Assembly: GCA_030734395.1 (NCBI GenBank)
Contig: JAUZTG010000034.1
Location: forward strand, 868,001 to 932,000
Direction: 5' to 3'
Source: Sarocladium kiliense
Taxonomy: Eukaryota > Ascomycota > Sordariomycetes > Hypocreales > Sarocladiaceae
Length of the DNA: 64,000 nucleotides
Shown: one piece after another, positions 42,369 through 53,528 of the stretch
How positions within the stretch are numbered: position 1 is the first letter of the stretch
Layout: each line of letters starts with the position of its first letter
Program-made: the position numbers and the translations under genes
The notes under the pieces: model-generated
The model's database searches: none
Told to the model about the DNA's origin: nothing
What the model saw: only the letters and a program-made list of their open reading frames with translations

Positions 42369-44810
42369 CTATACCTGATCCTGCCCTCGCTCCGCATGAA
42401 CAACGTTCTGCTTCACAGCAACAAAGCTATCCGGACTGACCGAAATCGAATCAATCCCACGCTTGACCAAAAACCTAGCAAACTCCGGATGATCACTTGG
42501 CGCCTGCCCACAGATCCCAACCTTGCGACCTGTACTCCGCGCCACGGAAATCACCTTTGTAATCATCCACCGCACCGCCTCGTCCTGCTCGCTAAACAAG
42601 TCCGCCAGCTCGCCCGAGTCGCGATCCACCCCGAGAGTCAATTGCGTCAGGTCATTCGACCCGATGGAGAAGCCGTCGAAGTAGTTTGCGAATTGGTCTG
42701 CGAGGATGATGTTGGAGGGGATCTCGGCCATCATGTAGATCTTGAGGCCGTTGTCCCCGTGCTTAAGGCCGTTGTTGGCCATCACGTCAAGGACCTTTTC
42801 TGCTTCTTTGATGTTGCGGCAAAAGGGGATCATGACAACGGCGTTGGTAAAGCCCATCTTCTCGCGGAGGCGCTTCACTGCCTTGCATTCTAGGGCGAAG
42901 CCTTCACTGTATCGTGGTGAATAGAACCGAGACGCACCCCGGAACCCCAGCATTGGGTTCTCCTCGTTTGTTTCGAACTCAGCACCGCCAATGAGACCAG
43001 CATACTCGTTTGTCTTGAAGTCGCTCATTCGGATGATGGCTTCTTTGGGGTAGACAGCGGCGCACAAGGCTCCAAGACCGCGTGACAGCTTGTCGACGAA
43101 GTAGTCCGACTTCGTGTCATATCCCACCGTCAATCGTAGGATCTCATTCTGCGCTTGAGGATCTTTCAGTGGGGTCTTCCGATCGAGATGGACGAGGGCC
43201 ATGGGGTGGACTCGGATCAAATTGCTGACGACGAATTCCATGCGAGCAAGGCCAATGCCGTCTACAGGAAGCCTCCACCATCGGTATGCCGCTGCAGGGT
43301 TGGCGAGGTTGAGCATGACTTTTGTGCGAGTATCGGGCAATGATGAGAGATCCATAGTATGAGTCGTGATCTCGGCAACGCCCTCGTAAACGAATGCCTT
43401 ATCGCCCTCGGCACAGGACACCGTCACTGTCTGACCCGTGTGTAGCACATACGTGGCGTTCCCGGTCCCAACAATGGCCGGTAAGCCCAGCTCACGGCTT
43501 ACAATGGCAGCGTGTGAGGTTCGTCCACCAAAGTCGGTGATGATAGCAGCGGCACGCTTCATAATGGGCACCCAATCGGGATCCGTCGCTCCCGTTACCA
43601 GTATCGACCCGTCCAAGAATTGATTCATATCCTTGGCTGACTCTATCAGACAGACTGTGCCTGACACAGCTGCATCACCGACGGACTGCCCCGTAGTTAC
43701 AACGCGGCCAGTCTTGCCGACCTTGTATGTCTTCAAGAGAGCAGAACTATGCCGTGAATGAACTGTCTCTGGTCTCGCTTGAACAATGAAGAGCTCGCCT
43801 GTGACTCCATCTTTTGCCCACTCCATGTCCATCGGACCGCCGTAGTGTTTCTCAATGATGCAAGCCCACCGCGCAAGCTGGAGAATCTCGGCATCTTTCA
43901 ACACAAAGCTGTCTTGCTCGGCTTTCGAGGTCGGCACATTCCTAGTTGGGGTTTTCTCGTCGCCATAGATCATTTTGATAGCCTTCCCGCCGCGTTTCTT
44001 CTCGAGAATAGGGTTGAGGGTTGCATCACTCAATAGTGGTTTGAAGACCTGGTACTCATCGGGGTTGACGGTTCCCTGCACCACATTCTCACCCAAGCCC
44101 CATGCTGCGTTGATGAGGACAACCTTGTCAAACCCACACTCGGTGTCGATGGAGAACATCACCCCTGAACCCCAGGTGTCTGAGCGAACCATGTGCTGCA
44201 CACCAATGGACAGTGCTACTCGCATATGGTCGAAGCCTCTGGTTTGACGATAGCTGATAGCTCGATCAGTGAAGAGCGAAGCATAGCATCTTCGACAAGC
44301 ATGCAAAAGAGCGTTTTCGCCGGATATGCATAAGTACGTATCCTGCTGTCCTGCAAAGCTAGCATCCGGCAGATCCTCAGCCGTCGCGCTCGAACGCACC
44401 GCCACACTCGGGTTCGCGGTGTTCGTACAGGCGGCAAGATCTCGGTATGCGGTTCGGATGGCGACTTCAACGGCTGGCGGCCATTTGCTCTTGAGGAAGA
44501 GTGAGCGAATCGAATCTCCCGTCTCTGCAAGACTTGCCTTCTCCGAGGTCCAGTCGTTGATGAGCGCGGTCACCTTGTCTCTAATTCCGTTCTCGTCGAT
44601 GTAGCACCAGTATGCGTCTGATGTGGTTGCGAACCCAGGCGGGACAGGGATTCCTTCGGTTCCAAGCTCTCTTATCATCTCCCCCAACGAGGAGTTTTTA
44701 CCACCGACTAAGTGGCCATCATACCGTGTGAGGTCTTTGAGGTTGCGTGTCCATGATGTGCTGGGCATTCTGTTCCCATTTGTATGGGTGTCTTGCGTGG
44801 GCTTGTCCAT
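42369..44810 (-). CDS. Phosphoenolpyruvate synthase (bacterial type, intronless)
   Basis: 813-residue enzyme predicted to convert pyruvate, ATP and water to phosphoenolpyruvate, AMP and phosphate. The ATG at 44810 (MDKPTQDTHT) was preferred because upstream in-frame codons lack an ATG. N-terminal nucleotide-binding domain: LVGGKNSSLGEMIREL, VAVRSSATAEDLPDASFAGQQDTYL, MFSIDTECGF, then MDMEWAKD and FIVQARPETVHS. Central phosphohistidine domain: FGGRTSHAAIVSRELGLPAIVG, with the carrier His near residue 433. C-terminal PEP/pyruvate barrel: GIGLARMEF, MLGFRGASRFYSP, MMAEIPSNII, FSIGSNDLTQL and VGICGQAPSDHPEFARFLV. All key motifs are present. A 2.4 kb intronless gene in this intron-rich neighbourhood, of a mainly prokaryotic family, suggests ancient horizontal transfer (inference). 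Adjacent to the LDH-like gene. Confidence 0.94.
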   Translation of the reverse strand: MDKPTQDTHTNGNRMPSTSWTRNLKDLTRYDGHLVGGKNSSLGEMIRELGTEGIPVPPGFATTSDAYWCYIDENGIRDKVTALINDWTSEKASLAETGDSIRSLFLKSKWPPAVEVAIRTAYRDLAACTNTANPSVAVRSSATAEDLPDASFAGQQDTYLCISGENALLHACRRCYASLFTDRAISYRQTRGFDHMRVALSIGVQHMVRSDTWGSGVMFSIDTECGFDKVVLINAAWGLGENVVQGTVNPDEYQVFKPLLSDATLNPILEKKRGGKAIKMIYGDEKTPTRNVPTSKAEQDSFVLKDAEILQLARWACIIEKHYGGPMDMEWAKDGVTGELFIVQARPETVHSRHSSALLKTYKVGKTGRVVTTGQSVGDAAVSGTVCLIESAKDMNQFLDGSILVTGATDPDWVPIMKRAAAIITDFGGRTSHAAIVSRELGLPAIVGTGNATYVLHTGQTVTVSCAEGDKAFVYEGVAEITTHTMDLSSLPDTRTKVMLNLANPAAAYRWWRLPVDGIGLARMEFVVSNLIRVHPMALVHLDRKTPLKDPQAQNEILRLTVGYDTKSDYFVDKLSRGLGALCAAVYPKEAIIRMSDFKTNEYAGLIGGAEFETNEENPMLGFRGASRFYSPRYSEGFALECKAVKRLREKMGFTNAVVMIPFCRNIKEAEKVLDVMANNGLKHGDNGLKIYMMAEIPSNIILADQFANYFDGFSIGSNDLTQLTLGVDRDSGELADLFSEQDEAVRWMITKVISVARSTGRKVGICGQAPSDHPEFARFLVKRGIDSISVSPDSFVAVKQNVVHAERGQDQV

Positions 44811-46067
44811 GATCGGTTCTTCCCGTGGGCGGAGCAACGTTACGGAGAGCGAACGTCCCAGAGTGCACAGAACGTAAATCTTCTTCTTTGGATTTTATAG
44901 ACTTCACAATCTCTCGAACCAGCTGGGTTCCACTGGGGAACGGTGCCTAGGCTTCCTAATTATTTAGATTCATGTGACTAGCTCGAAGGGTTGACTGACG
45001 ACCCAAAATGTGCTGAACACTTTAAGATTGACGGAATCGAGGACCATGAGTTCGGATCAGTTTAACTCATCAGACCATCAAAAGTGGCATGGTGGCGTGC
45101 CTGTTAACTCGAGTTCGTACTATGGTGCAACGAGAGAGAGTGGCAGGAGGGTGGCTGACATGGCGCTCGAGTGACACCATCGTTCCACTGATGGCTTTGG
45201 TCCTTTGCCTGTTGTTCATTCCAAACACGTAAGCCTATCATACCATGCATTAGCTAAATGTGCCATGTGCTTATACGGGATCGGAGAGCTTCTATCATAC
45301 CACCCGTCTCGTTACCTACTTACGTTGATACGATACCTTGTGGCTGAAGCTTGCTACCAGCAACCTCGGTCTGCCTTGCCTCCTTCTGCTGATCATGTTC
45401 TACAGATGGTCAAGACCTGGATGCGGCGGAACTAGAACCTCTGGGGTTCCAGAGACGCCACCACCTGGGCCACCCTCATTGGGGGTGGGGCTCGGACTAC
45501 CGGCTATATCACACCAACATCAAGGTCCGGTTGGCAGATGGAATCCTAAGGCATTGGGTATGCAAGTCCAGTCTGATACATCTACGTGTGTGTCTTCATT
45601 GTCGGTGAGCCGAAGCCAACACAAAAGTCTCTATAATACCTTGCTTTCGAGGACATGGTGCGGCCTGCCCTTGCTTCAGATTGTAAGAAGTCGAGCTTCC
45701 CCCTCCACAGAAAATACGCAATGTTAACTATCCACCACCTTGGAACCATCTAAGTACTCTCACGAAAGCACGTGATGGGGATTTGTTTTGGTCTGGACGG
45801 TGTAGAGCACGAAAAAGGCAGGCCATGATGAAGGTTCGAAAAGCAGTCTGCCAGCGACACAACCTCGATTATGAACAACGTGCAATTTATCTAATTTCAG
45901 CTCTTAGAGACAAAGTTCCACTTGCCCAACTCAAAAAAAAAAAAAATCCTTGAATGTTCACGAACTGTTACCTTGTTCAGGGTGAAGCCTCACTACATAC
46001 AATTTGTTAGGTGTGGCTGAGACCTCTATAAGACCAATGGATGCCCAATCAGTCGCCATCAGCAACT
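44811..46067. other. Intergenic, PEP synthase promoter side
   Basis: About 1.26 kb. A 14-base A run is at 45933-45946. No gene or structured RNA recognised. Confidence 0.5.
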
Positions 46068-47282
46068 CTACTTCCGCTGCCTCTCTGCATCACGCCGGCC
46101 CAATGGGCCACCAGGACCTCCAGGAGGACCCCAGCCAGCGTTCGGGTTCCTGACACCTCCTTCTTCATAGTAGTTCACTGCAGGTTGAATAGGACGAGAA
46201 GAGCTCGGGCTGATACCAAACGCGAGCCATGCAAAGAGGCCATCAGACACGCTGTCGCCTAGCAGGACATACTCATGGAAAGGGTCTACTCCCTCAGTGT
46301 TGGCCTGTTGCGCAAGGATGAAGTCGTTGGCATTCTGGGTCAGAGGCTGCTGGTTCTGCAAGTAGACCGCACCACGCTCGACTTCGTTGATGAGATCTTG
46401 ATCGAAGTAAGCTTGGCCAATGTGGCTAGCTGTCACATCGTTTCCAAGAGTGCCGTTGGGGAAAGGTTCAGCATTCGTGTGAACGAGAAGGTGGTTGTGG
46501 ATAGTCCGCCCGGTGTAATGTCCGGGGAAGATGGTCTCGAATTGAGCAACTCCGTCGGAGTCGGTCTCCTGAATACCGCGGCCAAATGTCGCATCAATGT
46601 TGGATAGATCAGAAGCGTCACCGTTTCCTTGGGTGACAACGCCGGAGTAGACGCCTGTGGCATTGCAGTGCCATAGCTCGAGGTGGATGTTGGGGATGGG
46701 ATCGCAGGTATTGACATCAATCACTTGGTAATCCAGAATGAGAGGCACTCCCGGCTCATCATCTGTAATATCAGAACGAATGAATTCACCTCCGACGTCT
46801 ATGACAAGCGTCAGTTTTCTCCATAAGGACTCATCTTGGTGAACACGTACAGTATGGGCCCTCGGTCACCTCCGGTGTGAGAAGGCATGACGAATCACCG
46901 CTGAAGAGGGTATTGACATCCGTTTCCGGCGTGTAACCGAGGTCACTTCTGTCGTGATCCGTGTTGAGAAGGTCTTGGAGGTTTCTCTTCTTCAATCCTC
47001 CTATCGTACTGGTTAGCGTTGCTGCGTCATGAGGTCGTCCAATTGCTATGCCATACGCTTCTCCCGGGCCTTTTCTACCGCGGCCGCCCTCCGAGCGGCG
47101 TTACGTGCAGTCACGCCACGCTCTGTCAGCTTTTCGGCACAGTGACCTAGATCAGACCTTCCGAGCGCCTTGATAAACTCGCGTCGCTCTAGCATCTCCT
47201 CGGTGGGATCGTGGCCGGGGTGGGCGAGCACCAGCCCCAACAAAGCCGAGGCTGCGAAGAGCGGTGCTTTCTTGAACATCAT
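46068..47282 (-). CDS. Secreted intradiol ring-cleavage dioxygenase
   Basis: 368-residue extracellular non-haem Fe(III) enzyme predicted to open catechol-type rings between the hydroxyls. Exons are 47057-47282, 46851-47000 and 46068-46798. A signal peptide (MTMMFKKAPLFAASALLGLVLA) precedes HPGHDPTEE and a charged N-terminal region ending in a dibasic GLKKR stretch. The core starts with SSCLLTPEVTEGPYYVGGEFIR, where the YY junction is rebuilt across the second intron. IHLELWHCNATGVYSG supplies the first Tyr ligand. FPGHYTGRTIHNHL supplies the second Tyr and both His ligands. The Gly/Pro-rich C-terminus (GWGPPGGPGGPLG) is typical of fungal secreted members. Probable role is breakdown of plant- or lignin-derived aromatics outside the cell. 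Confidence 0.93.
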
Positions 47283-49296
47283 AGTCACAGACCTTCGTAT
47301 AAAAACCTTGGGTTCTGAATTGAATAGGTGCTGATGCCTTCCTATGCCAATTCTTCGTGGTCAACTTGCGACTTCTTATACACGCTACTCACCCTGTCTG
47401 ACTTACACCCAGCGACTTATACCACGGCAAATAGAACCACTATTCTACCCCATGGTTCCGGTTTGTGTGATTGTCGATCTGAAAGAATTTCTCCATGTGC
47501 ATCCGGCTCCAGATATCGGCAGTCGAGGGACGAATAACGGAGCCATTTCTGCCGCTGTTGATTAAGGTTAATCCTCGTCAACGTTGCAATGCCAAACACG
47601 CATGCCAATCAGCTTCACTCGATTTCGAAACACAAGTCTGGTAGGGGCCCATTTAGGCAATGCAACAGGGCAATGCACAAAGGTACTCAACAAACCACGG
47701 TCGGGACACTTCCCCTGCCTCCTCGAATGCAACGAGGTTTCAAGAGTCTTGCGTTGTCGCTCATTCACTGAAGGGATGAACAAGTTACTTGGTATCCTCC
47801 TGGCGACCTCATATGTTCTCACATAGCCGGCGGAATCATCTGTTGTAATGCTACGTGATGCGCTCAGGCTATTAGGTGCATTGATGCCGGGGGGGAATGA
47901 GGCCTGATTCGCCTGATCATCTGATTCGCCAGTCGCATGAGCTCGGAGTGTTTATGCTTCGTCGTCGATCCCTTTTTGAACCAAGCCTCATATAGAAGGC
48001 CCCCTTCATGGATCCTCCCGATGGATCTGCGGAACCCGCTTGTGGTTCTCTTGTCGGCCGCTATGGGAGAGTCAGGACCTCCAATCACCCCATAGCAGTT
48101 GGTCAGGATGTGTGTTCCAAAAGTTTCTCAGAAATGAACAAGACACTTTCGAGCTACATGTTCAACGAGGTGCCAAGTTGCCGTCTACTACTCTGTTCCG
48201 TGCAAACACGCAGGCCATTTGGCATAATGAGCTATCCATAGTTCATTGTGAGTTGTTCATATTCTTGATCTCCCGCGATCACTGCCGGTTCCCGCAGCGC
48301 GTGAGATGAAATGACAGACTGTGCGCGGGGCACTCTCATCACCTTGTCCGCGATTAAACGGTACCGAATGCACGTCCTGACGATCCTGGCCTCTTTGGGC
48401 TCACTTGAACGATTACTACCTTACCAACGAAGGCTCTCGTCGACACCTCCGTTTGGTTGAAGCGACGTAATTGAATTGAGGCTGAATGATTCAGCGCTTT
48501 CACAGATTACTTCTCCGTGATTGGAGGAATCCTCGACACCGGTAGTTGACCTGGGTTTGTCGTCCTCACTGTAAGTGAGGCGTATCATCTGCCAAGCTTG
48601 TCAATCTGAATCGGCACCCAGAAGTGCCGATTCACTTTGAACGCCACACAGTATGGCCCTCGAGTGTCAATCTGGGAGTAGTAGAAATTCGGACTGCCTA
48701 GGCCCAGGCAGTTGGTTTAGCCCTCGAGTGGCGCAAATTGCGGGCGATCCGTCGTCCAGGAGCGCGTCCACCTTGTGCAAGCGTAATTGGAATGTAGCCA
48801 TAAGTCAGCGAGACTGAACACGACGGAAAGCATCAATACTGGGAATTCTGATTCTCAATTGAATAGTCGGTCTACTAATTTTACCTTCGAGGCGCCATAC
48901 TCCTTGCGTCACCTTCCGATCCGGAGTTGAAACCAGCTAATAGTGTAGTCAGATGGGCTGGAAAGGGAACATGAGAATCACAGGGAACGTGGTCACTTTG
49001 ATCATGGCATATTATTCAAGGCATGCATAGCTCGTCACCGCTTGTTTCGAGGTCACATGGCAGGATATCCGGGAGCGCATCATCCTCCTCTATGTAAAAA
49101 CCCAAGAACCAACCGAAGGTCCAAGTTGTTCTCACTCTTTCAAGCATCTGGGCCACGAGGACACATCGTAAGAGACGGATCAACCAGAACAACAGACATG
49201 TCGAACCACTTGCAGCAACGACCACGGCCTTTTCGGTTCACGGACGACGCATCACAGTCACACACTGCAAGACCTTCACGCATCCCTGCATGCACT
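47283..49296. other. Intergenic
   Basis: About 2 kb between the dioxygenase start and the 3' end of the SLC6-like gene. No recognised coding sequence, RNA gene or transposon. Confidence 0.5.
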
Positions 49297-51427
49297 TCAC
49301 ATCACGCCTTTGGAGTCAGCTGCAACATCATCCCTCCTCATCCGCTCTTCCGCAATGTCGCTTCTCTCGCCTGGAGAGCTACTTCCGTCAATGGTATCGC
49401 TATTCTCACGTCGGAGATCGCCGTGGGGGCGGCCGTCGAGCTTCTTCTCGCTCGAACCAGTCTCCATGCCGTCGGCCATGACGCCCTCAGTAGTATCACG
49501 GAGAACACCGGGGGCAATAGGCTGCTTCCAGTCATCACGACGCTCTGGGATGATGAAGACATCGAGCCACTGTGGGAAGAAGAAGAACACGACAACCCAG
49601 ACGAGGAGGAAGTGGCCAATAATGAAGCCAAGAATATGCATAGGATCGTCGTACACCTCCTCGAACGCAGGGTATGCGAGGCTCAGGATCACGGCAAGAA
49701 TGGGTCCAGTGACATATCGAAGAAGAACTGGCCAAACCGAGGGCAGAGTCCAGTTCTTGTCGATCCCAATGACCGAATTGAGGTCGTGTCGAAGTTGGTT
49801 GCCCTGTCATTTTGGTTAGTAGGCAATGGTCAAAGGCATTCAGAGGACTGACCGAATAGAAGGCGAGATAGTAGAAAGCTTGGGTGTGTTTATTCTTGCC
49901 CCAAAAATCCCTCTTCAAGATCCGGGCATTGACAGGAACATCAGGTGTTTTCGCAAGGACCACGGAAATAGCAGCTCCGGCGAGATAGACCGCGAATCCC
50001 GCTCCCGCGCCAGCCTCGATGCTCACAGTGTGGCCGACAATGACGGAGATCAGCTGTCCGCCGAGGTAGGCGGCGTTGTAAGTACCGAAAGAAGACAAGC
50101 CAACTTGGCTGATAACATCCTCGTAACGGTAGATTGTGGTGGCGCTGACAGCTTCAGCCCAAACAACGAAGACAAGGCCGACGTTGTTGATCCATCGATC
50201 GATGCCATCCATGTACCAGTACCCGAACTGAGTCATGTTGGGCAAGGACAGAAGGAAGACAAAGAACACGACGACAGTGGCAACCCACGGGCGCGACCAC
50301 TTTCTGGCGAAGGGAGAGTCCATAATCAGAGTCATGACAGCGTCAAGCATAACGAAGGCAGAGCTGACGCCAACGACGGCCAAGGTGATAAAGAAGAGGG
50401 CAGACCAGAAATTGGACCCTGGCATCTGAACGAAAGCCTCTGGATAAGTCATGAAACCCAAGCCGTAACTGCCAATAGGGTTCTCTGGATCGGGAGTCAT
50501 GCCCATGAAACCAACGATGCCGAAAGCCGCGAAAGCAAGAACAGCCTCGAGGAAGGCATTCGTCATGCAGAGCAGGACAGCATCTTGAGCAGCGTTGGCG
50601 TGCTGGTGGTTGTATGATGCATACGCCGTGTAGAAACCGAAACCGACACCGGTTGAGTAGAAAACCTGTCCGACAGCTGCCTGCCAAATCTGAGTCCCAG
50701 CAAGTTTGTCACCGTGGAATTCGCCGAAGTAGAGTTTGATGCCGCGGGCAGCGTTGGGGAGAGATGCACCACGGCCGATGAGAATGACGATAACGATCAG
50801 AGGAAGGCCCATGGTGAAGTAGACGACACGGCCAGTCCAGCCAGTGCCACGGAAGATGCAAAGCCAAACGAGGAACCAGAGAAACGCATCCCACCCAACA
50901 AGACGTCCGTCAAAGTTGATGCTTGGGTAGTCAACCCACCGACCGGATGTATCCTGATCAACAGCAGAGACCACTTCGTACATGAAGTAGTTCTCGGTGT
51001 CTCCCGCCCAAGGCAGAGGGCTCTCGAAAGACTTTTGGAAAAAGACCATGCCCCAGGCAATGATGGGGATGAAGTAAATTGTGACGACGAAACCGACATA
51101 GTTGGCTGCGATACCAGTGCCTCTCATACGGCGGCTGATCTTGTTGTAAGCGGTCACTGTACCACCACGGTAGGCGTTGCCGGCCGCCAATTCCAGAGCC
51201 AAGGCGGGAATGGCCAGAAGAACAAGCGCGAGTAGGTAAGGGATGAACCACTGGATGCCATTGTTGTTGAAGACGGTGGATGGGTATCGCAGGAAGTTAC
51301 CCATGCCGATGACACCGCTCAGTGAGGCGAGTAGAAAGGCAGTCCGCGACGGCCACTGGTCGCGACCATCCTCCGCCTTCTGTGGCGGAGGCATGATCTT
51401 GTTGACGACCTTCCTGAGCGCGTTCAT
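49297..51427 (-). CDS. SLC6-family (neurotransmitter:sodium symporter-like) transporter
   Basis: 693-residue 12-helix transporter in two exons, 49853-51427 and 49297-49803, with a 49-bp intron late in the gene. The helix-1 sodium-site region reads LSGVIGMGNFLRYPSTVFNNNG, the hallmark of the SNF/SLC6 fold (PF00209). LALVLLAIPALALELAAGN, QVFYSTGVGFGFYTAYASYN and FITLAVVGVSSAFVMLDAVM follow in the expected order; the last two carry the unwound helix 6 and helix 8 substrate/sodium regions. A polar C-terminal tail of about 80 residues is rich in Ser, Glu and Arg and may be regulatory. Homologues move amino acids or osmolytes with Na+ and sometimes Cl-. The substrate here is unknown. Confidence 0.95.
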
Positions 51428-53528
51428 TGTAACGGCTTCCCACTCGACTGAGCAGTGGTCTCAGCTAGTGAGGTTGTGTGTGAAGACAAAACGAGGAAGG
51501 AAAGGAGCGTTGAGCAAAGCTCGATGAGAGTAGGGAAGCGATTCGTGAAGTCGATCAAGGGTCCAGCCGAGTCGTCGAAGAACGTTCTCGATTACTTAGA
51601 CTATGTCTAGGCTTTTTTGTTTCTTAAACGTGGGCTACGGCTGGTATATAAGACGGAGCATTCTTTGGCAGGGGAGCGGCCACGGCCGCATGGGAGACCA
51701 AGAAAACCAAGAAAAGAGGCACAGCTGGAGTGTGATTAAAGCACCACGTTACCCTCCCCGTCAGCGTAGGTGAAGATGGATGGCCAAGAAGGATTGGCAC
51801 CTCCAAGGACTCCAAGGAGCACGCTCCCAAGAGTCTTGGTATGCTGCCGATCCAACCTCTCTGCGAACAAGCCAACCCCATGGTCGTTGGCTGAGAGAAG
51901 TACCAATGGCGATCGACGAAGTGCCACAGAAGCTGTAGCTGAGAAGTATGACTCGGGAAGGCCGTTCATGAGTCTCACGTCGATGTTGCGATGTCGACGT
52001 GCATCACGTGAAGCGCTGGACCGGGACATCAGCCCTGCGGCTAAGATTAAGGTATGACAATCCCGACAACAGCCGCCTCCATCGGCACCCACTGCCACTG
52101 TCACTGACCCCAGAGAGGCGGCAACAAGCCATGTGCGCCCATGTTGGTGGCTTTTTCGCGGAAGCCGTAGGCCAAGCCAGCGCCGATGGTGGGTGCAAAT
52201 TGCCTCACACCTGTTCAACGAGGCCAAGAGCATTCGCCAAAGCCCCAAACCTCGCTAGCCTCGCGCATCCCTGGGCAAGGAGTCCAATCGCGCACCATGG
52301 GGCGGGACCGCCCAGAAGATCGGGAAATCCAATATTTGATTGCCTGGCTGCAGCTGATGACGCGGAGAACCGGGTTGTGGCTTGCCTGACTATGACGTCG
52401 GCCGGGGGGTGTTGCGATGCTTCAGATTTCTACCAAGACTTGGAGCCTCGTCCTTGGACGGCATGTCATCACGTGCTTCAACAAAGTTGTCGGGATTGCA
52501 GGAGGATCTCAGTCAGTAGACTATACTACATGTCGAACATGATGCGCAGGATTGAGATCGGCGACATTCCAGATGTCTTTAGAAAGATGTGGAACGGAGC
52601 ACTCTTAGAAACGGGATCTCGCACTGAGGGAGACCTTCACACGCACTCTTCCAGTGACAAAATACGACCAGAACCAGCAGACAAAAAAGACCAACAGGCG
52701 CCATCCCTGGCATGAAATCCAGGCAACATTCGTCCGTCACCTGATGCTCGGCGACACCGTGATCTTGGGTGCATCGTGCCCAGACACTTGTTAGCTTATG
52801 GAAACCCACAATCGAAATCACCCATATCCAATCGTACCCAGCCCAGCGATAAGTCGTATTTCCAGGTCTTTGGGCTGCAGGTCATTCTCACATGGCTGAG
52901 GACACGCGAGCTGCGGTAAGCAGGTTTCATCTTAGCTTAAGTTGCTTCCCGCAGTGATTCCTGAACAGGTCCCAGGTGACACTTTCCAGCTTGACGCCAG
53001 TGGTATAGTTGATTCAATACTGAACACACATATGCTGCTTCTTCCAATGATTCCGAAAGAAGACTAGAAAACACTGGCGTCTTAGCAGTAGACTGATGAA
53101 GAAACTTCTTCGATCCTTGTAGTATGTTTCGCGACAGTGGAATGCAGATTTATTGGATCCACGCCTTGGTACTTGGCTTGTTCTCTTGGTGTTTCTGAAG
53201 CGCGCTCAACACGAAATGTAGTCTTTTTTCGATGATTTCTTTTGGAACCACGTGAAAGACTAAGGTCTTACCTACAAACAGGAGCAAAGTCGAACCCTTA
53301 GTTGAACCCATTGTTGGCGACTCGTGCATGACATGCATGCCCGCCTGCCCCTCACAGCCTGGTGCACAATATCCTCTTCAACGGCTCAAGGCGCATCTGT
53401 TCAAGGTTTACATTTGCTTCACAGAGCTACTTCTAGACTAGTTAGAAAAAAAATTCATTCGTTCTCTACCTAACTACCATCATAGGCTGTAATCATGGAC
53501 GGTCTGGCTTTTGCCATGGTGGCTTAAA
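51428..53528. other. Intergenic, contains one doubtful small frame
   Basis: 2.1 kb between the SLC6 promoter and the 3' end of the DJ-1-like gene. Apart from the low-confidence frame at 51736-52233, nothing is recognised. An isolated copy of the nine-base GTCGCCGAT string (minus strand, 52557-52565) is far from any cluster gene and probably chance. Confidence 0.45.
51736..52233 (-). CDS. Doubtful hypothetical protein
   Basis: Open frame of 165 codons from the first ATG. The last 75 residues have a protein-like composition (GLPESYFSATASVAL, LLSANDHGVGLFAERLD, GGANPSWPSIFTYADGEG), whereas the upstream half is Arg/Cys/Trp-rich and looks non-coding. A possible acceptor site near 52038 (read on the minus strand) would allow a short 3' exon to be joined to something upstream, but I cannot build a full gene. 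Family unknown; it could be chance. Confidence 0.22.
   Translation of the reverse strand: MLLASLNRCEAICTHHRRWLGLRLPRKSHQHGRTWLVAASLGSVTVAVGADGGGCCRDCHTLILAAGLMSRSSASRDARRHRNIDVRLMNGLPESYFSATASVALRRSPLVLLSANDHGVGLFAERLDRQHTKTLGSVLLGVLGGANPSWPSIFTYADGEGNVVL

Noticed and set aside
52557..52565. Exact minus-strand copy of GTCGCCGAT outside the cluster
   Set aside because: Single isolated copy more than 1 kb from the nearest start codon; treated as background for the motif.
51999..52715. 238-codon open frame on the plus strand
   Set aside because: Begins without a good start, is rich in Arg/His/Cys/Pro, overlaps the doubtful minus-strand frame and lacks any domain.
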